Counted from the first letter of the stretch, positions 30,859-39,804 are shown. The stretch: DNA of 64,000 nucleotides from Streptomyces sp. WZ.A104 (GCF_002382885.1 NZ_NWVL01000018.1:1-64000); one strand, 5' to 3'. Translations and numbers: made by a program. Notes: generated from the sequence alone by a model not told the origin.

Positions 30859-32148
30859 TTACTCCCCTTCAACACGCATGATGCTGGCGACACCGCGCAC
30901 GGTGTCGAGCTTGCGCAGCGCTTCGACGGTCCCGGAGAGGGCGGCGTCGGGCGCGCGGTGGGTGACGACGACGAGGGACGCCTCGCCGTCCTTTCCCTGC
31001 TGGCGGACGGTATCGATGGATACGCCCTGCTCGGCGAAGACCGTTGCCACCTGGGCGAGGACGCCCGGCTTGTCGGCCACGTCGAGGCTGATGTGGTAGC
31101 GCGTGACGACCTCGCCCATGGGGCTGACCGGCAGGCGCGTGTAGGCGGACTCACCGGGGCCGGTGGCCTCGCCCAGTTTGTTGCGGCAGACCGCGACGAG
31201 GTCGCCGAGGACCGCGGAAGCGGTCGGGGAGCCGCCGGCGCCGGGTCCGTAGAACATGAGCTGACCAGCTGCGTCCGCCTCGATGAACACCGCGTTGTAG
31301 GCCTCGCGGACCGAGGCCAGCGGGTGGCTCAGCGGGATCATCGCGGGGTGCACGCGGGCGGTGACAGAGGCTCCGTCGGCGGCGCGCTCGCAGATGGCGA
31401 GCAGCTTGACGGTGCAGCCCATGCGGCGCGCGGAGGCGATGTCGGCGGCGGTGACCTCGGTGATGCCCTCGCGGTGCACGTCGCCGATCTTCACCCGGGT
31501 GTGGAAGGCGATCCCGGCGAGGATCGCGGCCTTCGCGGCGGCGTCGAAGCCCTCGACGTCGGCGGTCGGGTCGGCCTCGGCGTACCCGAGGGCGGTGGCC
31601 TCGTCGAGCGCCTCGGAGTAGCCGGCGCCGCTGGTGTCCATCCTGTCGAGGATGAAGTTGGTGGTGCCGTTGACGATGCCGAGCACCCGGTTGACCTTGT
31701 CCCCGGCGAGCGACTCGCGCAGCGGCCGCACCAGCGGGATCGCCCCGGCGACGGCGGCCTCGTAGTACAGATCGCGGCCGTACTTCTCGGCGGCGGCGTG
31801 CAGGGAGGCGCCGTCCTCGGCGAGCAGTGCCTTGTTGGCGGAGACGACGCTCGCGCCGTTCTCGAAGGCGGTGGTGATGAGCGCGCGGGCCGGCTCGATG
31901 CCCCCGATGACCTCGATGACGACGTCGATGTCGCCGCGCCGCACGAGCGCGGTCGCGTCGGTGGTGACCAGTGCGGGGTCGATGCCCTCCCGCACCTTGG
32001 AGGGCCGGCGGACGGCGACTCCGGCGAGCTCGACGGGCGCACCGATGCGCGCCGCGAGGTCGTCGGCGTGCGTCGTCATGATGCGCGCCACCTCTGAGCC
32101 GACCACTCCACAGCCCAGCAGCGCCACCTTCAGCGGACGCGTACGCAT
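30859..32148 (-). CDS. hom: Homoserine dehydrogenase
   Basis: A 429-residue NAD(P)-dependent enzyme that reduces aspartate semialdehyde to homoserine, the branch point to threonine and methionine. It has the Rossmann motif LLGCGVVGSEVA, the central NGTTNFIL and the catalytic-lysine region with DPTADVEGFDAAAKAAILA. A C-terminal ACT domain (LDVADKPGVLAQVATVFAEQ onward) indicates feedback control by threonine. Two adjacent ATGs exist; the one at 32148 is better spaced from GAGG (7 nt). A longer frame to 32199 lacks support. lysA lies 99 bp upstream. Confidence 0.95.
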   Translation of the reverse strand: MRTRPLKVALLGCGVVGSEVARIMTTHADDLAARIGAPVELAGVAVRRPSKVREGIDPALVTTDATALVRRGDIDVVIEVIGGIEPARALITTAFENGASVVSANKALLAEDGASLHAAAEKYGRDLYYEAAVAGAIPLVRPLRESLAGDKVNRVLGIVNGTTNFILDRMDTSGAGYSEALDEATALGYAEADPTADVEGFDAAAKAAILAGIAFHTRVKIGDVHREGITEVTAADIASARRMGCTVKLLAICERAADGASVTARVHPAMIPLSHPLASVREAYNAVFIEADAAGQLMFYGPGAGGSPTASAVLGDLVAVCRNKLGEATGPGESAYTRLPVSPMGEVVTRYHISLDVADKPGVLAQVATVFAEQGVSIDTVRQQGKDGEASLVVVTHRAPDAALSGTVEALRKLDTVRGVASIMRVEGE

Positions 32149-32247
32149 CATCCGACCTCGTTTCTCATCCATGCTCATGTGGGGACCAGTCTCACTCACC
32201 GGACGGGCGATTCTGTCACCCGTCCGGATCCTGAGATGACTATTTCA

Positions 32248-33639
32248 TCAGCCGACATCGAGACGCAGAAGATCTTCCTCCGTCTCGCGCCGGACGATGA
32301 CGCGCGCCTCGCCGTCCCGGACAGCGACGACCGGGGGGCGCAGGGCGTGGTTGTAGTTGCTCGCCATGGAACGGCAGTACGCCCCGGTGGCCGGCACGGC
32401 GATCAGGTCGCCGGGGGCCAGGTCGGCGGGGAGGAACGCGTCCTTGACCACGATGTCACCGCTCTCGCAGTGCTTGCCGACGACCCGGACGAGCATCGGC
32501 TCCGCGTCCGAGGTGCGCGAGACGAGCGCGACGCTGTATTCGGCGTCGTACAGCGCGGTGCGGATGTTGTCCGACATGCCGCCGTCGACGCTGACGTACG
32601 TCCGCAGCCCCTCCAGGGGCTTGATCGTGCCGACCTCGTACAGCGTGAACGCGGTGGGTCCGACAATGGCGCGGCCCGGCTCGACGGAGATGCGGGGGGT
32701 ACGCAGATTCGCGGCCTCGCACTCGCGGGTGACGATGTCGTTGAGCGCCTTGGCGATCTCGTGCGGCTCACGGGGGTCGTCCTCGGAGGTGTACGCGATA
32801 CCGAGGCCGCCGCCGAGGTCGATCTCGGGCAGCTCGACGCCGTGCTCGTCGCGGACCTCGGCGAGCAGCTGCACCACGCGCCGGGCGGAGACCTCGAAGC
32901 CCGCCATGTCGAAGATCTGCGAGCCGATGTGCGAGTGGATGCCGATGAGTTCGAGCCCGTCGAGGGCGAGCGCGCGGCGCACCGCCTCGGCGGCCTGCCC
33001 GTCGGCGAGCGCGATCCCGAACTTCTGGTCCTCGTGCGCGGTGGCGATGAACTCGTGGGTGTGGGCCTCGACGCCGACGGTGACACGGATCTGCACCCGC
33101 TGGCGGACACCGTGCGGCTGGGCGATGTGGGCGACGCGGACGATCTCCTGGAAGGAGTCGAGCACGATCCGCCCGACGCCCGCATCGACGGCCCGCTCGA
33201 TCTCGGCGACGGTCTTGTTGTTGCCATGGAAGGCGATGCGCTCGGCGGGCATGCCCGCGTCGAGGGCGGTGGTCAGCTCACCGCCGGAGCAGACGTCGAG
33301 GTTGAGTCCTTCTTCGGTGAGCCAGCGGACGATCGCGCGGGAGAGGAATGCCTTCCCCGCGTAGAAGACGTCGGCGTCCGGCCCGAAGGCGTCGGCCCAG
33401 GCCCGGCAGCGGGCCCGGAAGTCGCTCTCGTCCAGGAAGTACGCGGGGGTGCCGAACTCCTCCGCGAGCCGGGCGACGGCGATCCCGCCGACGGTGAGGG
33501 CGCCGTCCGCGTCCCGGGTGACCGTACGGGACCAGACCTTCTCGTCCAGGATGTTGAGATCGGCGGCGGGCGCGGAGTAGTGCCCCTCGGTCAGCACGTC
33601 GGCGTGACGGGGTCCTGCGGGGTGTGCGGAGCGGCTCAT
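32248..33639 (-). CDS. lysA: Diaminopimelate decarboxylase
   Basis: A 463-residue fold-type III PLP enzyme that decarboxylates meso-diaminopimelate to lysine. The PLP lysine is in [10 protein letters not shown], with HGNNKT, the HSHIGSQIF histidine motif, the glycine-rich [11 protein letters not shown] and the active-site Cys/Tyr region GKHCESGD and [12 protein letters not shown]. It lies between nrtL and hom, so lysine and threonine synthesis genes are clustered. Confidence 0.96.
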   Translation of the reverse strand: MSRSAHPAGPRHADVLTEGHYSAPAADLNILDEKVWSRTVTRDADGALTVGGIAVARLAEEFGTPAYFLDESDFRARCRAWADAFGPDADVFYAGKAFLSRAIVRWLTEEGLNLDVCSGGELTTALDAGMPAERIAFHGNNKTVAEIERAVDAGVGRIVLDSFQEIVRVAHIAQPHGVRQRVQIRVTVGVEAHTHEFIATAHEDQKFGIALADGQAAEAVRRALALDGLELIGIHSHIGSQIFDMAGFEVSARRVVQLLAEVRDEHGVELPEIDLGGGLGIAYTSEDDPREPHEIAKALNDIVTRECEAANLRTPRISVEPGRAIVGPTAFTLYEVGTIKPLEGLRTYVSVDGGMSDNIRTALYDAEYSVALVSRTSDAEPMLVRVVGKHCESGDIVVKDAFLPADLAPGDLIAVPATGAYCRSMASNYNHALRPPVVAVRDGEARVIVRRETEEDLLRLDVG

Positions 33640-33672
33640 CGTGTTCGTTCTCTCGGGTCTCTTCTGATCTCG

Positions 33673-34770
33673 TCAGAGATGTTCGGGCGCACGGATGCCG
33701 AGCAGGGACAGGCCGCCTGCCAGCACCGTCCCGGCGGCTTCGGCGAGAGCCAGCCGGGCGCGGTGGGCGGCCGAGGGTTTCTCGTCACCGGCGGGCAGGG
33801 GCGGGCAGGAGTCGTGGAAGTCGAAGAACGCGTGCGCGACGGCTTCCAGCTGCCGTGCGGCCCGGTCGGGCGCGCGGTGACGGGCTGCTGCGAGCAGGAC
33901 GCCGGGATGGTCGGCGATGAGGTCGAGGAGGGGGCGGGCGGCGCTGTCGAACGGGGCGGGTTCCGTGTGCCCGGCGCGCTCGGCGTCCGGGGCGGGCTCG
34001 GCGGTGAAGCCGAGGAGGGCGGCCCCGCGGGTGAGCGCACGGATTCTGGCGTGGGCGTAACGCACCCGGAAGAGGGAATTGGCCTCGCCCTGGACGAGCA
34101 GTTCGGGGCCGAGGGCGGCGCGGTCGTGCCCGGCGGACCGCAGGAGCCCCCAGCGGGCCGCGTCGGGCCCGAGCCGCCGCAGCAGCTCCGCAGCGGTGGC
34201 CCCGGCGGGGACGGGCCGGATCCCGGTGAGCGGTACGGGGGGCGTCCCGTGCGCGTCGACGGTGACGCCGAGGCGGGCCCAGTCCGGGTCGGGCGCCTCC
34301 TCGCAGCTGATCCGGACCCGGGCGCCCTGGGAGATGACGAGCCGGCGCACGGCATGGGCGGTCACCGCGGCACGCACCTCGCGCGCGTGATGGAACTGGA
34401 GGATCTCGTCGCGGAGCGCGTCCCCGTGTCCGTACGCGAGGCCCTGCTCCCGTACGGCGTCGAGGAGGGCGCGGTGGTGCTCGGCCGTGGCGTCGAGGGT
34501 GAAGCTCAGGAACCCGGGACCGGTGATCTCGACCCGCTCGATGCCGGGCTCGGCGGCGACCCGTTCCCGCAGGATACGGGCGACCTCCAGGGCGGGCAGC
34601 GCGGCGGGCCCGGCCAGCTGGAGCGCGACGGCGCAGGCGTAGTCCCCGCTGCCGCCGGGCCGTGTCCTCTCCACCCGCACGCGCGCGGGCACGGGCGCGC
34701 GCAACGCATCCTCGTCGACCGCGCGGCGCACGGCGTGCAGCACGGTCCGGGAGAGGTCGGCGGGGGTCAC
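33673..34770 (-). CDS. nrtL: ArgRS-related anticodon-binding protein without catalytic domain
   Basis: A 365-residue protein related to arginyl-tRNA synthetase. It keeps an Arg-tRNA-synthetase N-terminal-like additional domain (residues 1-100) and the C-terminal DALR-type anticodon-binding helices (about 225-365: LVQGEANSLFRVRYAHARIRAL ... LEAVAHAFFDFHDSCP). The catalytic Rossmann core with HIGH and KMSKS is absent. Such proteins are annotated NrtL in Streptomyces and regularly sit beside lysA. The function is unknown; tRNA binding without aminoacylation is the obvious inference. The start is the GTG at 34770 with a weak ribosome site. Confidence 0.85.
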   Translation of the reverse strand: MTPADLSRTVLHAVRRAVDEDALRAPVPARVRVERTRPGGSGDYACAVALQLAGPAALPALEVARILRERVAAEPGIERVEITGPGFLSFTLDATAEHHRALLDAVREQGLAYGHGDALRDEILQFHHAREVRAAVTAHAVRRLVISQGARVRISCEEAPDPDWARLGVTVDAHGTPPVPLTGIRPVPAGATAAELLRRLGPDAARWGLLRSAGHDRAALGPELLVQGEANSLFRVRYAHARIRALTRGAALLGFTAEPAPDAERAGHTEPAPFDSAARPLLDLIADHPGVLLAAARHRAPDRAARQLEAVAHAFFDFHDSCPPLPAGDEKPSAAHRARLALAEAAGTVLAGGLSLLGIRAPEHL

Positions 34771-34806
34771 GGGACAAGCCTAGGTGAGACAGGGGGGCAC
34801 TACGCG

Positions 34807-34927
34807 ACCGGTTTCGCCATATGGTCAGCCGGACCCGGTCTCGCCGTACGGCCGGCCCGAACCGGATTTCGCCGAGGGACCGGCCGGACCCGGATTCGTC
34901 GAGCGGCCGGTCCGAACCGGATTCGCC
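34807..34927. repeat. Five imperfect 27-bp tandem repeats after the receiver gene
   Basis: The core A-CC-CGG-[AT]TTCGCC recurs at 34807, 34833, 34860, 34888 and 34915, about 27 bp apart, filling the gap between nrtL and the response-regulator gene. The copies have diverged. Confidence 0.7.
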
Positions 34928-34933
34928 ACAGGG

Positions 34934-35368
34934 TCAGCCCGCGGTGCTCCCCGCCCGCCCGGCGCCGCGCCGCCCGTCCACCGGGGGCCGGTCCTCGCCG
35001 GTCACCAGCCGGTGCATGATCCGCACCAGCTCGCTCGGCTCGAACGGCTTCGCCAGGAACGCGTCGACCCCGGCCGCCACGCCCGCATCGACCTCGAACG
35101 GCGTGCAGGCGCTGATGACGGCGATGGGAAGACGGCGGGTCCGGGGATCGGAGCGAAGGCGGGTCGCGGTCTCCAGGCCGTCCAGCCGGGGCATCACGAC
35201 GTCGAGGGTGACGGCGTCGGGGCGGACCCGGTCGACCAGGTCCAGGCACTCGACACCGTCGGCCGCGGTCACGACCTCGAAACCCTCAAGTTCGAGATTG
35301 ACCCTGATCAGCTGCCGGATGACCTTGTTGTCGTCGACAACAAGCACGCGGCCGTACGCCCCTGACAC
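34934..35368 (-). CDS. Single-domain (CheY-like) response regulator
   Basis: A 144-residue receiver domain with no output domain. The acidic pair is in VLVVDDNKVIRQLIR, the phospho-acceptor Asp is in AVTLDVVMPRLDG, the Thr/Ser switch is in VISACTPF and the Lys is in AFLAKPFEPSEL. The tail is a short Arg/Gly-rich extension. No kinase gene is adjacent, so it is an orphan that presumably acts by protein contact. I start at the GTG at 35368 because TACTCT lies 6 nt before it and there is no ribosome site, suggesting a leaderless message; the frame is open further upstream to 35482 but is unlike the family. Confidence 0.88.
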   Translation of the reverse strand: MSGAYGRVLVVDDNKVIRQLIRVNLELEGFEVVTAADGVECLDLVDRVRPDAVTLDVVMPRLDGLETATRLRSDPRTRRLPIAVISACTPFEVDAGVAAGVDAFLAKPFEPSELVRIMHRLVTGEDRPPVDGRRGAGRAGSTAG

Positions 35369-35374
35369 CCTTCG

Positions 35375-35380
35375 AGAGTA
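35375..35380 (-). promoter_or_regulatory. -10 box for leaderless transcription of the receiver gene
   Basis: TACTCT (35380-35375 on the minus strand) lies 6 nt before the GTG at 35368, and no Shine-Dalgarno is present. Confidence 0.45.
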
Positions 35381-35532
35381 GGGCGGCCGGAGCGGCCGCG
35401 TCCGGCTTTTGTCCACTTCCGCCCCGGACGAGTGGCCTCCGCCTGCGCCGACCGGCGCGACGGAATACCTGTTCACGGACACCCCGTCGGAGCTGGTAGT
35501 GTTTCACCCGTCGCAGAGCACGACAGCGACAC

Positions 35533-35604
35533 GCCCCCGTAGCTCAGGGGATAGAGCATCGGCCTCCGGAGCCGGGTGCGCAGGTTCGAATCCTGCCGGG
35601 GGCA
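35533..35604 (+). tRNA. tRNA-Arg (CCG)
   Basis: A complete 72-nt cloverleaf. The acceptor stem is GCCCCCG/CGGGGGC with discriminator A. The D arm is GCTC...GAGC. The anticodon stem TCGGC/GCCGG carries the loop CTCCGGA (anticodon CCG, reading the common Streptomyces codon CGG). The T arm is GCAGG-TTCGAAT-CCTGC. CCA is not encoded. A possible -10 TAGTGT lies at 35497-35502. tRNA-Arg genes are frequent integration sites for actinomycete mobile elements. Confidence 0.97.
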
Positions 35605-35618
35605 CTTCCGGATTGAAG

Positions 35619-35652
35619 AACCGGACCAGCAAAGGCTGGTCCGGTTTTTTCG
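35619..35652 (+). terminator. Intrinsic terminator of tRNA-Arg
   Basis: A perfect 12-bp stem (35619-35630 with 35635-35646) has an AAAG loop and a T run through 35650. This is a textbook Rho-independent terminator, 15 nt after the tRNA. Confidence 0.95.
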
Positions 35653-35698
35653 TGCGCTCCGCACCGTCGCGGTCGAGCGGAGCGCACCAAGGTGGGCG

Positions 35699-35740
35699 GG
35701 CCAGTACTTTCCGGTCAGTACTTTCCAGTCAGTACTTTCC
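35699..35740. repeat. Three 14-bp tandem repeats spanning a stop codon
   Basis: Units at 35699-35712, 35713-35726 and 35727-35740 read [GA]G[TC]CAGTACTTTCC. The third contains the last codons and stop (Gly-Lys-Tyr-stop) of the secreted-protein gene, so its end is present in triplicate. Confidence 0.9.
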
Positions 35741-36253
35741 GTCGACCGGGACCCAGCCGGACCAGGCCTCAGGCTGGTAGAACTTGCCGGTGTCGCCGTC
35801 GTAGCGCAGAACGCGAAGGCGCACGTTCCCGCTCTCCCGGTAGTCCTTGTCGCAGCCCGCCCAGGTGTTCACGCCGAGATTGTTGACACAGACCTCCTCG
35901 GCGCGCCCGTAGTCGGTGTAGACGCCGACAGCCGCGGACATGCCGTCCTTCTTCGTGTCGCCCGCCCAGACGATGTCGGCGTTGTGCTGGAAGCACCCGC
36001 TGGAGCCATAGGCGGCGGTGGAGCCCAGGCATGTGTCCGAGGCCGTAGCGGCCTCGGCCGCTGCGGCCGGTCCTGCGGCCGGTCCGAGTGCCGGGGCTAT
36101 GCCTTCGACGACCTTCACGTCCGCGGCCATCTCCACTTCCCGGGGGCTCTCCGGTACATCGTCGGCCAGCGCCGGTGCCGCGGTGACGGCCGAGAGCGCC
36201 AGTCCCGACGCACCGGCGAGAACGCTCAACTTCGAGCGCCGGTTTTCCCGCAT
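35729..36253 (-). CDS. Small secreted protein of unknown function
   Basis: A 174-residue exported protein. The signal peptide occupies residues 1-30 (KLSVLAGASGLALSAVTAAPALA). An Ala/Glu-rich linker follows, then a C-terminal domain of about 100 residues with four Cys (TCLGSTA, GCFQHN, EVCVNN, GCDKDY) likely forming two disulfides, and several aromatic residues near the end (FYQPEAWSGWVP). I do not recognise a family. GGGGG lies 9 nt before the ATG. The gene's last codons are part of a three-copy tandem repeat. It lies between tRNA-Arg and the trypsin-STAND gene, in what looks like accessory DNA. Confidence 0.8.
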   Translation of the reverse strand: MRENRRSKLSVLAGASGLALSAVTAAPALADDVPESPREVEMAADVKVVEGIAPALGPAAGPAAAAEAATASDTCLGSTAAYGSSGCFQHNADIVWAGDTKKDGMSAAVGVYTDYGRAEEVCVNNLGVNTWAGCDKDYRESGNVRLRVLRYDGDTGKFYQPEAWSGWVPVDGKY

Positions 36254-36411
36254 GCTTCACTACCCCCGCGCCTGACCTCTGTCGCAAGATCAGCAATTGT
36301 CAGAAGTGAACAGACCACATGTGAACAGAGTGTGAGACTAGGAGATCCCTGTGACGGATGGAAGGGACTTCCGTGACGCAGGTGCCCCACGGTGCGTCTG
36401 CGACTGCGACC

Positions 36412-39400
36412 TCAGGCCTCGGGCTGCGGTCCGGCTGCCGGGGCGGCCCCGTCCGCCAGCCGGTCGGCGTGCTCGGTGAGCCAGGCGGGGGCGATGACTT
36501 CGGCGTTGCCGTCCAGAGAGGCGGCCGCTCGGTTCAGGGCGGCCGCCGCCTTCCGCGGCGCGAGGGGGCGGGCACGGGCGGCCTCGGCCAGGAAGCGGGC
36601 CGCCTCCTCCTGGGCGGAGCCGGCGATCCGGAGGACGGTCGAGGCACGCTCGGCCGTGTCGGCGGATTGCCCATGACGGCCGTCGCACCAGTACGCCCAG
36701 GCGAGATTGAGCAGGCAGACGCCCTCGCCCCGGGGGTTCTCCATCAGTGAGGCCTCGTGGCAGGCCTCTTCGAGGACCGGGATTCCCTGGGCGGGGGCGT
36801 CGAGGGCCAGGAACGCGATGCCCTGCGCGTTCAGTGCGTAGGCGATCGCCTCCGGGGTGCCGGAGGCCCGGTAGGCCCTGGCCGTCTCGGCGCCTGCGGC
36901 GATGGTGTCCTGCCAGCGGCCCAGGGTGAGCAGGGCGATGGTGCGTGCGTTACCGGCCCGTGCGGTGGTGAGCGGATCTCCGCTCGCGTCGGCGATCGCG
37001 GCCAGCCGGTCGGCGCCGTCCAGCGCGCGCTCGCCGTCGCCGAGGTAGCTGTGGGTGAGGCTGAGGGAGAGCAAGGCGTGCGCCTCGCGCTCGGTGTCGC
37101 CCAGTTCGCCCGCGAGCCCGGCGGCCCGGGTGAGGAGTTCGACGGTGGTTCCGAGGTTCCCGAGCTGCCGGTGGGCGTCGCCGAGGCCGAACAGGGCGTT
37201 CTGTAGCGCGGACCGGTCTCCGAGGCGTTCGGCGAGCTCCACCGCTTCGGTGAACAGGTCGACCGCCTGCTCCATCGGACCGGCGCTGAGCCTGGCGTGG
37301 CCGTAGGCGACGGTGTGGGCGAGGCGTACCCGGTCGTCGCCGATGTGCCCGCGGACGGTGAGGTGCATCGAGACCGCGGAGAGGACGGAGCCGTGCCAGA
37401 CGAGCCATTCACTGATCTCGTTCAGCACGCGTGCGGCGGCGTCGTGGTCGTCCGCGCGCACCAGGTGCTCGAACTGCCGCCGGTGCGGTTCGAGGTCCTC
37501 CGGCGACCGCCATGCGTCGTCGGGGCGGCGCTGCCCCGCGTACCAGGCTGCGAGCCGTCGTTCCACGGTCTGCCTCCCGAGGGAACCGTGCGAGGGCATC
37601 TGGGCGTAGGCGAGGTCGGCGTCCATGGGGTGCAGGGCGAGGGTACGGCTCGGCCGGTCCACGGAGACCAGGTGCATGCGGACGAGGGAGGTGAGGGCGG
37701 GGGTCACCGGCAGGCTCGGGTCGAGTCCGGCGAGGATCTCCTCGACCGCCGCCTGCTTCACGGGGATACGGAGGGCCGCAAGGACTCCGAGCACCGCACG
37801 TGCCTGCTCGTCGAGGCGCCGGTAGCGGTCCTGGGCGAGGTCGGCGACGACGTCGTGCCGGTGCGTGAAGTCCTTCAGGACATCGCTGAGCGTGGGCAGC
37901 AGCAAGGTGTCTCCGGCGACCGCGCCGACGAGGAGTTCCAGCGCACGCGGCACACCGTGGACGCGGACTGCGGCGTTCAGCAGTTCGTCGTCGGACAGGT
38001 CGGCGATGCCGAGGCTGCCGTCCCGGTCGAGTTCACGCAGCAGGGCCGCCGCCTCGGCGGATCCGAGGCCCTTGGAGAGCTCCACCTGCGCGGTGAAGCG
38101 CCGCAGTTCGGGCGCGAGGCGTACCGGCAACTGGCTGGTGACGAGGAGACGCGGGGTGCCCCGGGTCCGGAACAGCCAGTCGAGGAAGACCGCAAGGCCC
38201 TCGTCGGCGATGCCGCCGTCGTCGTGGAGCAGGTCCTCCAGGTTGTCCAGGAGGATGACGATGAGGCGCCCGCCCATGGCCGCGTGCAGCTGGTCCAGCC
38301 GGTCGTGGACCGTCCCGCCGGCGGACCAGACCTCGCGCAGACGCGCTTCCCGCTCGGGGCCGAGCAGGCGGGCGCAGTCGAAGAAGAGGCGCTCCAGGGA
38401 TATCCCGGTCGTGCGGGTGGAGAGGTTGACCAGGCCGGACGGGACCGGGCCCCGGACGGTTCCGGGCCATGCGCCGCGGTCGAGGAGGTCCATGACCTTC
38501 GCGGCGAGCGCGCTCTTGCCGATGCCGCGCCGCCCGATCACTGTCACCATGCGGTTGGCGGGGTCGCTCAGGTGGCCCGCGATCAGGTCGGTCTCGTGGG
38601 TGCGGTTCTTGAACAGCTCGATACCGTGCGCCACCGGCACCCCCACCACCCGCACCTCGGGGTCGGAGTCCCTGTCGCCGGGCGGTTCCACCGACTCCCC
38701 CGGCACCGCGAAAGGCAGGTCCGCCGTCGCGGGGAACCCGGTGAGCCGGGCGAACTCCACACGGTCCGGGGCGGCGAGCTGGCGCACGGCCCGGTCGAGA
38801 CGGACGGCGGTGAGCCTGCCCGTACCCTCCAAGCGGTGGTGTTCGGCGACGACGCCGACGATGCGGCTGCCCGCCCACACCGCGGCGCCGGACATGCCTG
38901 CCCAGGGCGACACGTCGGGGTCGGGGTCGGCGCCGGCCGGTGCCACGGTCATCTCCAGCGTGCCCGTACGGAGGTTGGAGAGCGCCGCGACTGTACCGTC
39001 CGCTTGGTGCAGTTCACGGAAGTACGTACCGTCCGGCCGGCGGCGTCGCTTCCACAGCGGGAACCCCGCGGCGTGCACGACGAACACGCCGTGCCGGTCG
39101 TCGGCGATGCGCCCGAAACGCGCCGGAGCGACGTCCGCGTCCGCGGGAAGGGCCGCCGGTGACGTGAGATTCAGTACGGCGAGGTCGCTGCTTCCGTCGG
39201 CCCAGGCCACGGCCGCCGGGGCCGACCATTCACCGGGCCGGTCGGCGTCGCACCGCACGACCACCTCGGTCGCGTCGGCGACCACGTGGGCAGCCGTGAG
39301 AACGACACCGGCGGAAATCCGGTAGCCGGAGCCGCGCCGCCTGCCGCTTCCGGTCCTGACGATGATCTCCGCGAGCCGATGCGGGTCAAGGCCGCCCCCA

Positions 39401-39423
39401 CCGTTCCGGGGGTCAGGCCTCAT
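36412..39423 (-). CDS. Trypsin-like protease / STAND NTPase / TPR protein (predicted conflict-system effector)
   Basis: A 1003-residue cytosolic protein with three parts. Residues 15-220 are a chymotrypsin-fold protease with a complete triad: His46 (LTAAHVV), Asp80 (SSDLAVLNL) and Ser178 (GMSGAAV). Residues 270-560 are a STAND-type NTPase with Walker A GRRGIGKS (297-304) and Walker B LIVILLDNLED (387-397). Residues 640-970 are helical TPR-like repeats (ELAERLGDRSALQNALFGLG and similar). It has no signal peptide. STAND proteins join an effector to a sensor repeat array and fire on ligand binding, so this looks like a protease released by a signal such as phage or stress. The start overlaps the Trypco2 gene by 11 nt, so the two are translationally coupled. 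The biological role is inferred. Confidence 0.85.
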   Translation of the reverse strand: MRPDPRNGGGGLDPHRLAEIIVRTGSGRRRGSGYRISAGVVLTAAHVVADATEVVVRCDADRPGEWSAPAAVAWADGSSDLAVLNLTSPAALPADADVAPARFGRIADDRHGVFVVHAAGFPLWKRRRRPDGTYFRELHQADGTVAALSNLRTGTLEMTVAPAGADPDPDVSPWAGMSGAAVWAGSRIVGVVAEHHRLEGTGRLTAVRLDRAVRQLAAPDRVEFARLTGFPATADLPFAVPGESVEPPGDRDSDPEVRVVGVPVAHGIELFKNRTHETDLIAGHLSDPANRMVTVIGRRGIGKSALAAKVMDLLDRGAWPGTVRGPVPSGLVNLSTRTTGISLERLFFDCARLLGPEREARLREVWSAGGTVHDRLDQLHAAMGGRLIVILLDNLEDLLHDDGGIADEGLAVFLDWLFRTRGTPRLLVTSQLPVRLAPELRRFTAQVELSKGLGSAEAAALLRELDRDGSLGIADLSDDELLNAAVRVHGVPRALELLVGAVAGDTLLLPTLSDVLKDFTHRHDVVADLAQDRYRRLDEQARAVLGVLAALRIPVKQAAVEEILAGLDPSLPVTPALTSLVRMHLVSVDRPSRTLALHPMDADLAYAQMPSHGSLGRQTVERRLAAWYAGQRRPDDAWRSPEDLEPHRRQFEHLVRADDHDAAARVLNEISEWLVWHGSVLSAVSMHLTVRGHIGDDRVRLAHTVAYGHARLSAGPMEQAVDLFTEAVELAERLGDRSALQNALFGLGDAHRQLGNLGTTVELLTRAAGLAGELGDTEREAHALLSLSLTHSYLGDGERALDGADRLAAIADASGDPLTTARAGNARTIALLTLGRWQDTIAAGAETARAYRASGTPEAIAYALNAQGIAFLALDAPAQGIPVLEEACHEASLMENPRGEGVCLLNLAWAYWCDGRHGQSADTAERASTVLRIAGSAQEEAARFLAEAARARPLAPRKAAAALNRAAASLDGNAEVIAPAWLTEHADRLADGAAPAAGPQPEA

Positions 39424-39724
39424 CAGGCAGCTCGGCGCCGGAGATCAGCACGGGGCTGTCGGGCGCGTCGCCGCGCACCGGCTGGAGGGTGAGTGTGATC
39501 CGCTGCGTGGTCATGTGGGCGGCACGCGCGGAACTCTGCGCGTCGAGCACCCAGAACCGGACCTTGACTCCCGGCTCCAGGCTCCGTTCCACCCCCACGG
39601 TGAGTTCCAGCTCCAGCTTCTCCGCCTGGAAGCGGATCTCGTCGTCGTCCCCCGCCGCCATGGCCCGGCTCAGCTCACTCCGCAACTGGGTGATGACATC
39701 CGCCAGTTCCACCGCTTTACTCAT
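39413..39724 (-). CDS. Trypsin-co-occurring (Trypco2) domain protein
   Basis: A 103-residue protein with an N-terminal helical part (MSKAVELADVITQLRSELSR), an acidic centre with IRFQAEKLELELTVGVER, and a beta-rich end with KVRFWVLDAQ and QRITLTLQPV. This is the pattern of the Trypco2 domain, named for its coupling to trypsin-domain proteins in predicted bacterial conflict systems. It directly precedes and overlaps the trypsin-STAND gene, which strongly supports the assignment. It may be the trigger, substrate or regulator of the protease. GGGGGGA lies 6 nt before the ATG at 39724. Confidence 0.8.
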   Translation of the reverse strand: MSKAVELADVITQLRSELSRAMAAGDDDEIRFQAEKLELELTVGVERSLEPGVKVRFWVLDAQSSARAAHMTTQRITLTLQPVRGDAPDSPVLISGAELPDEA

Positions 39725-39804
39725 GGCCGTCCCCCCGTTCCGCCTGTGACAGGCCGCCCGCACGCCCCGCGATCATACCTACGGGTCGTCAACTACGGGT
39801 GTGG

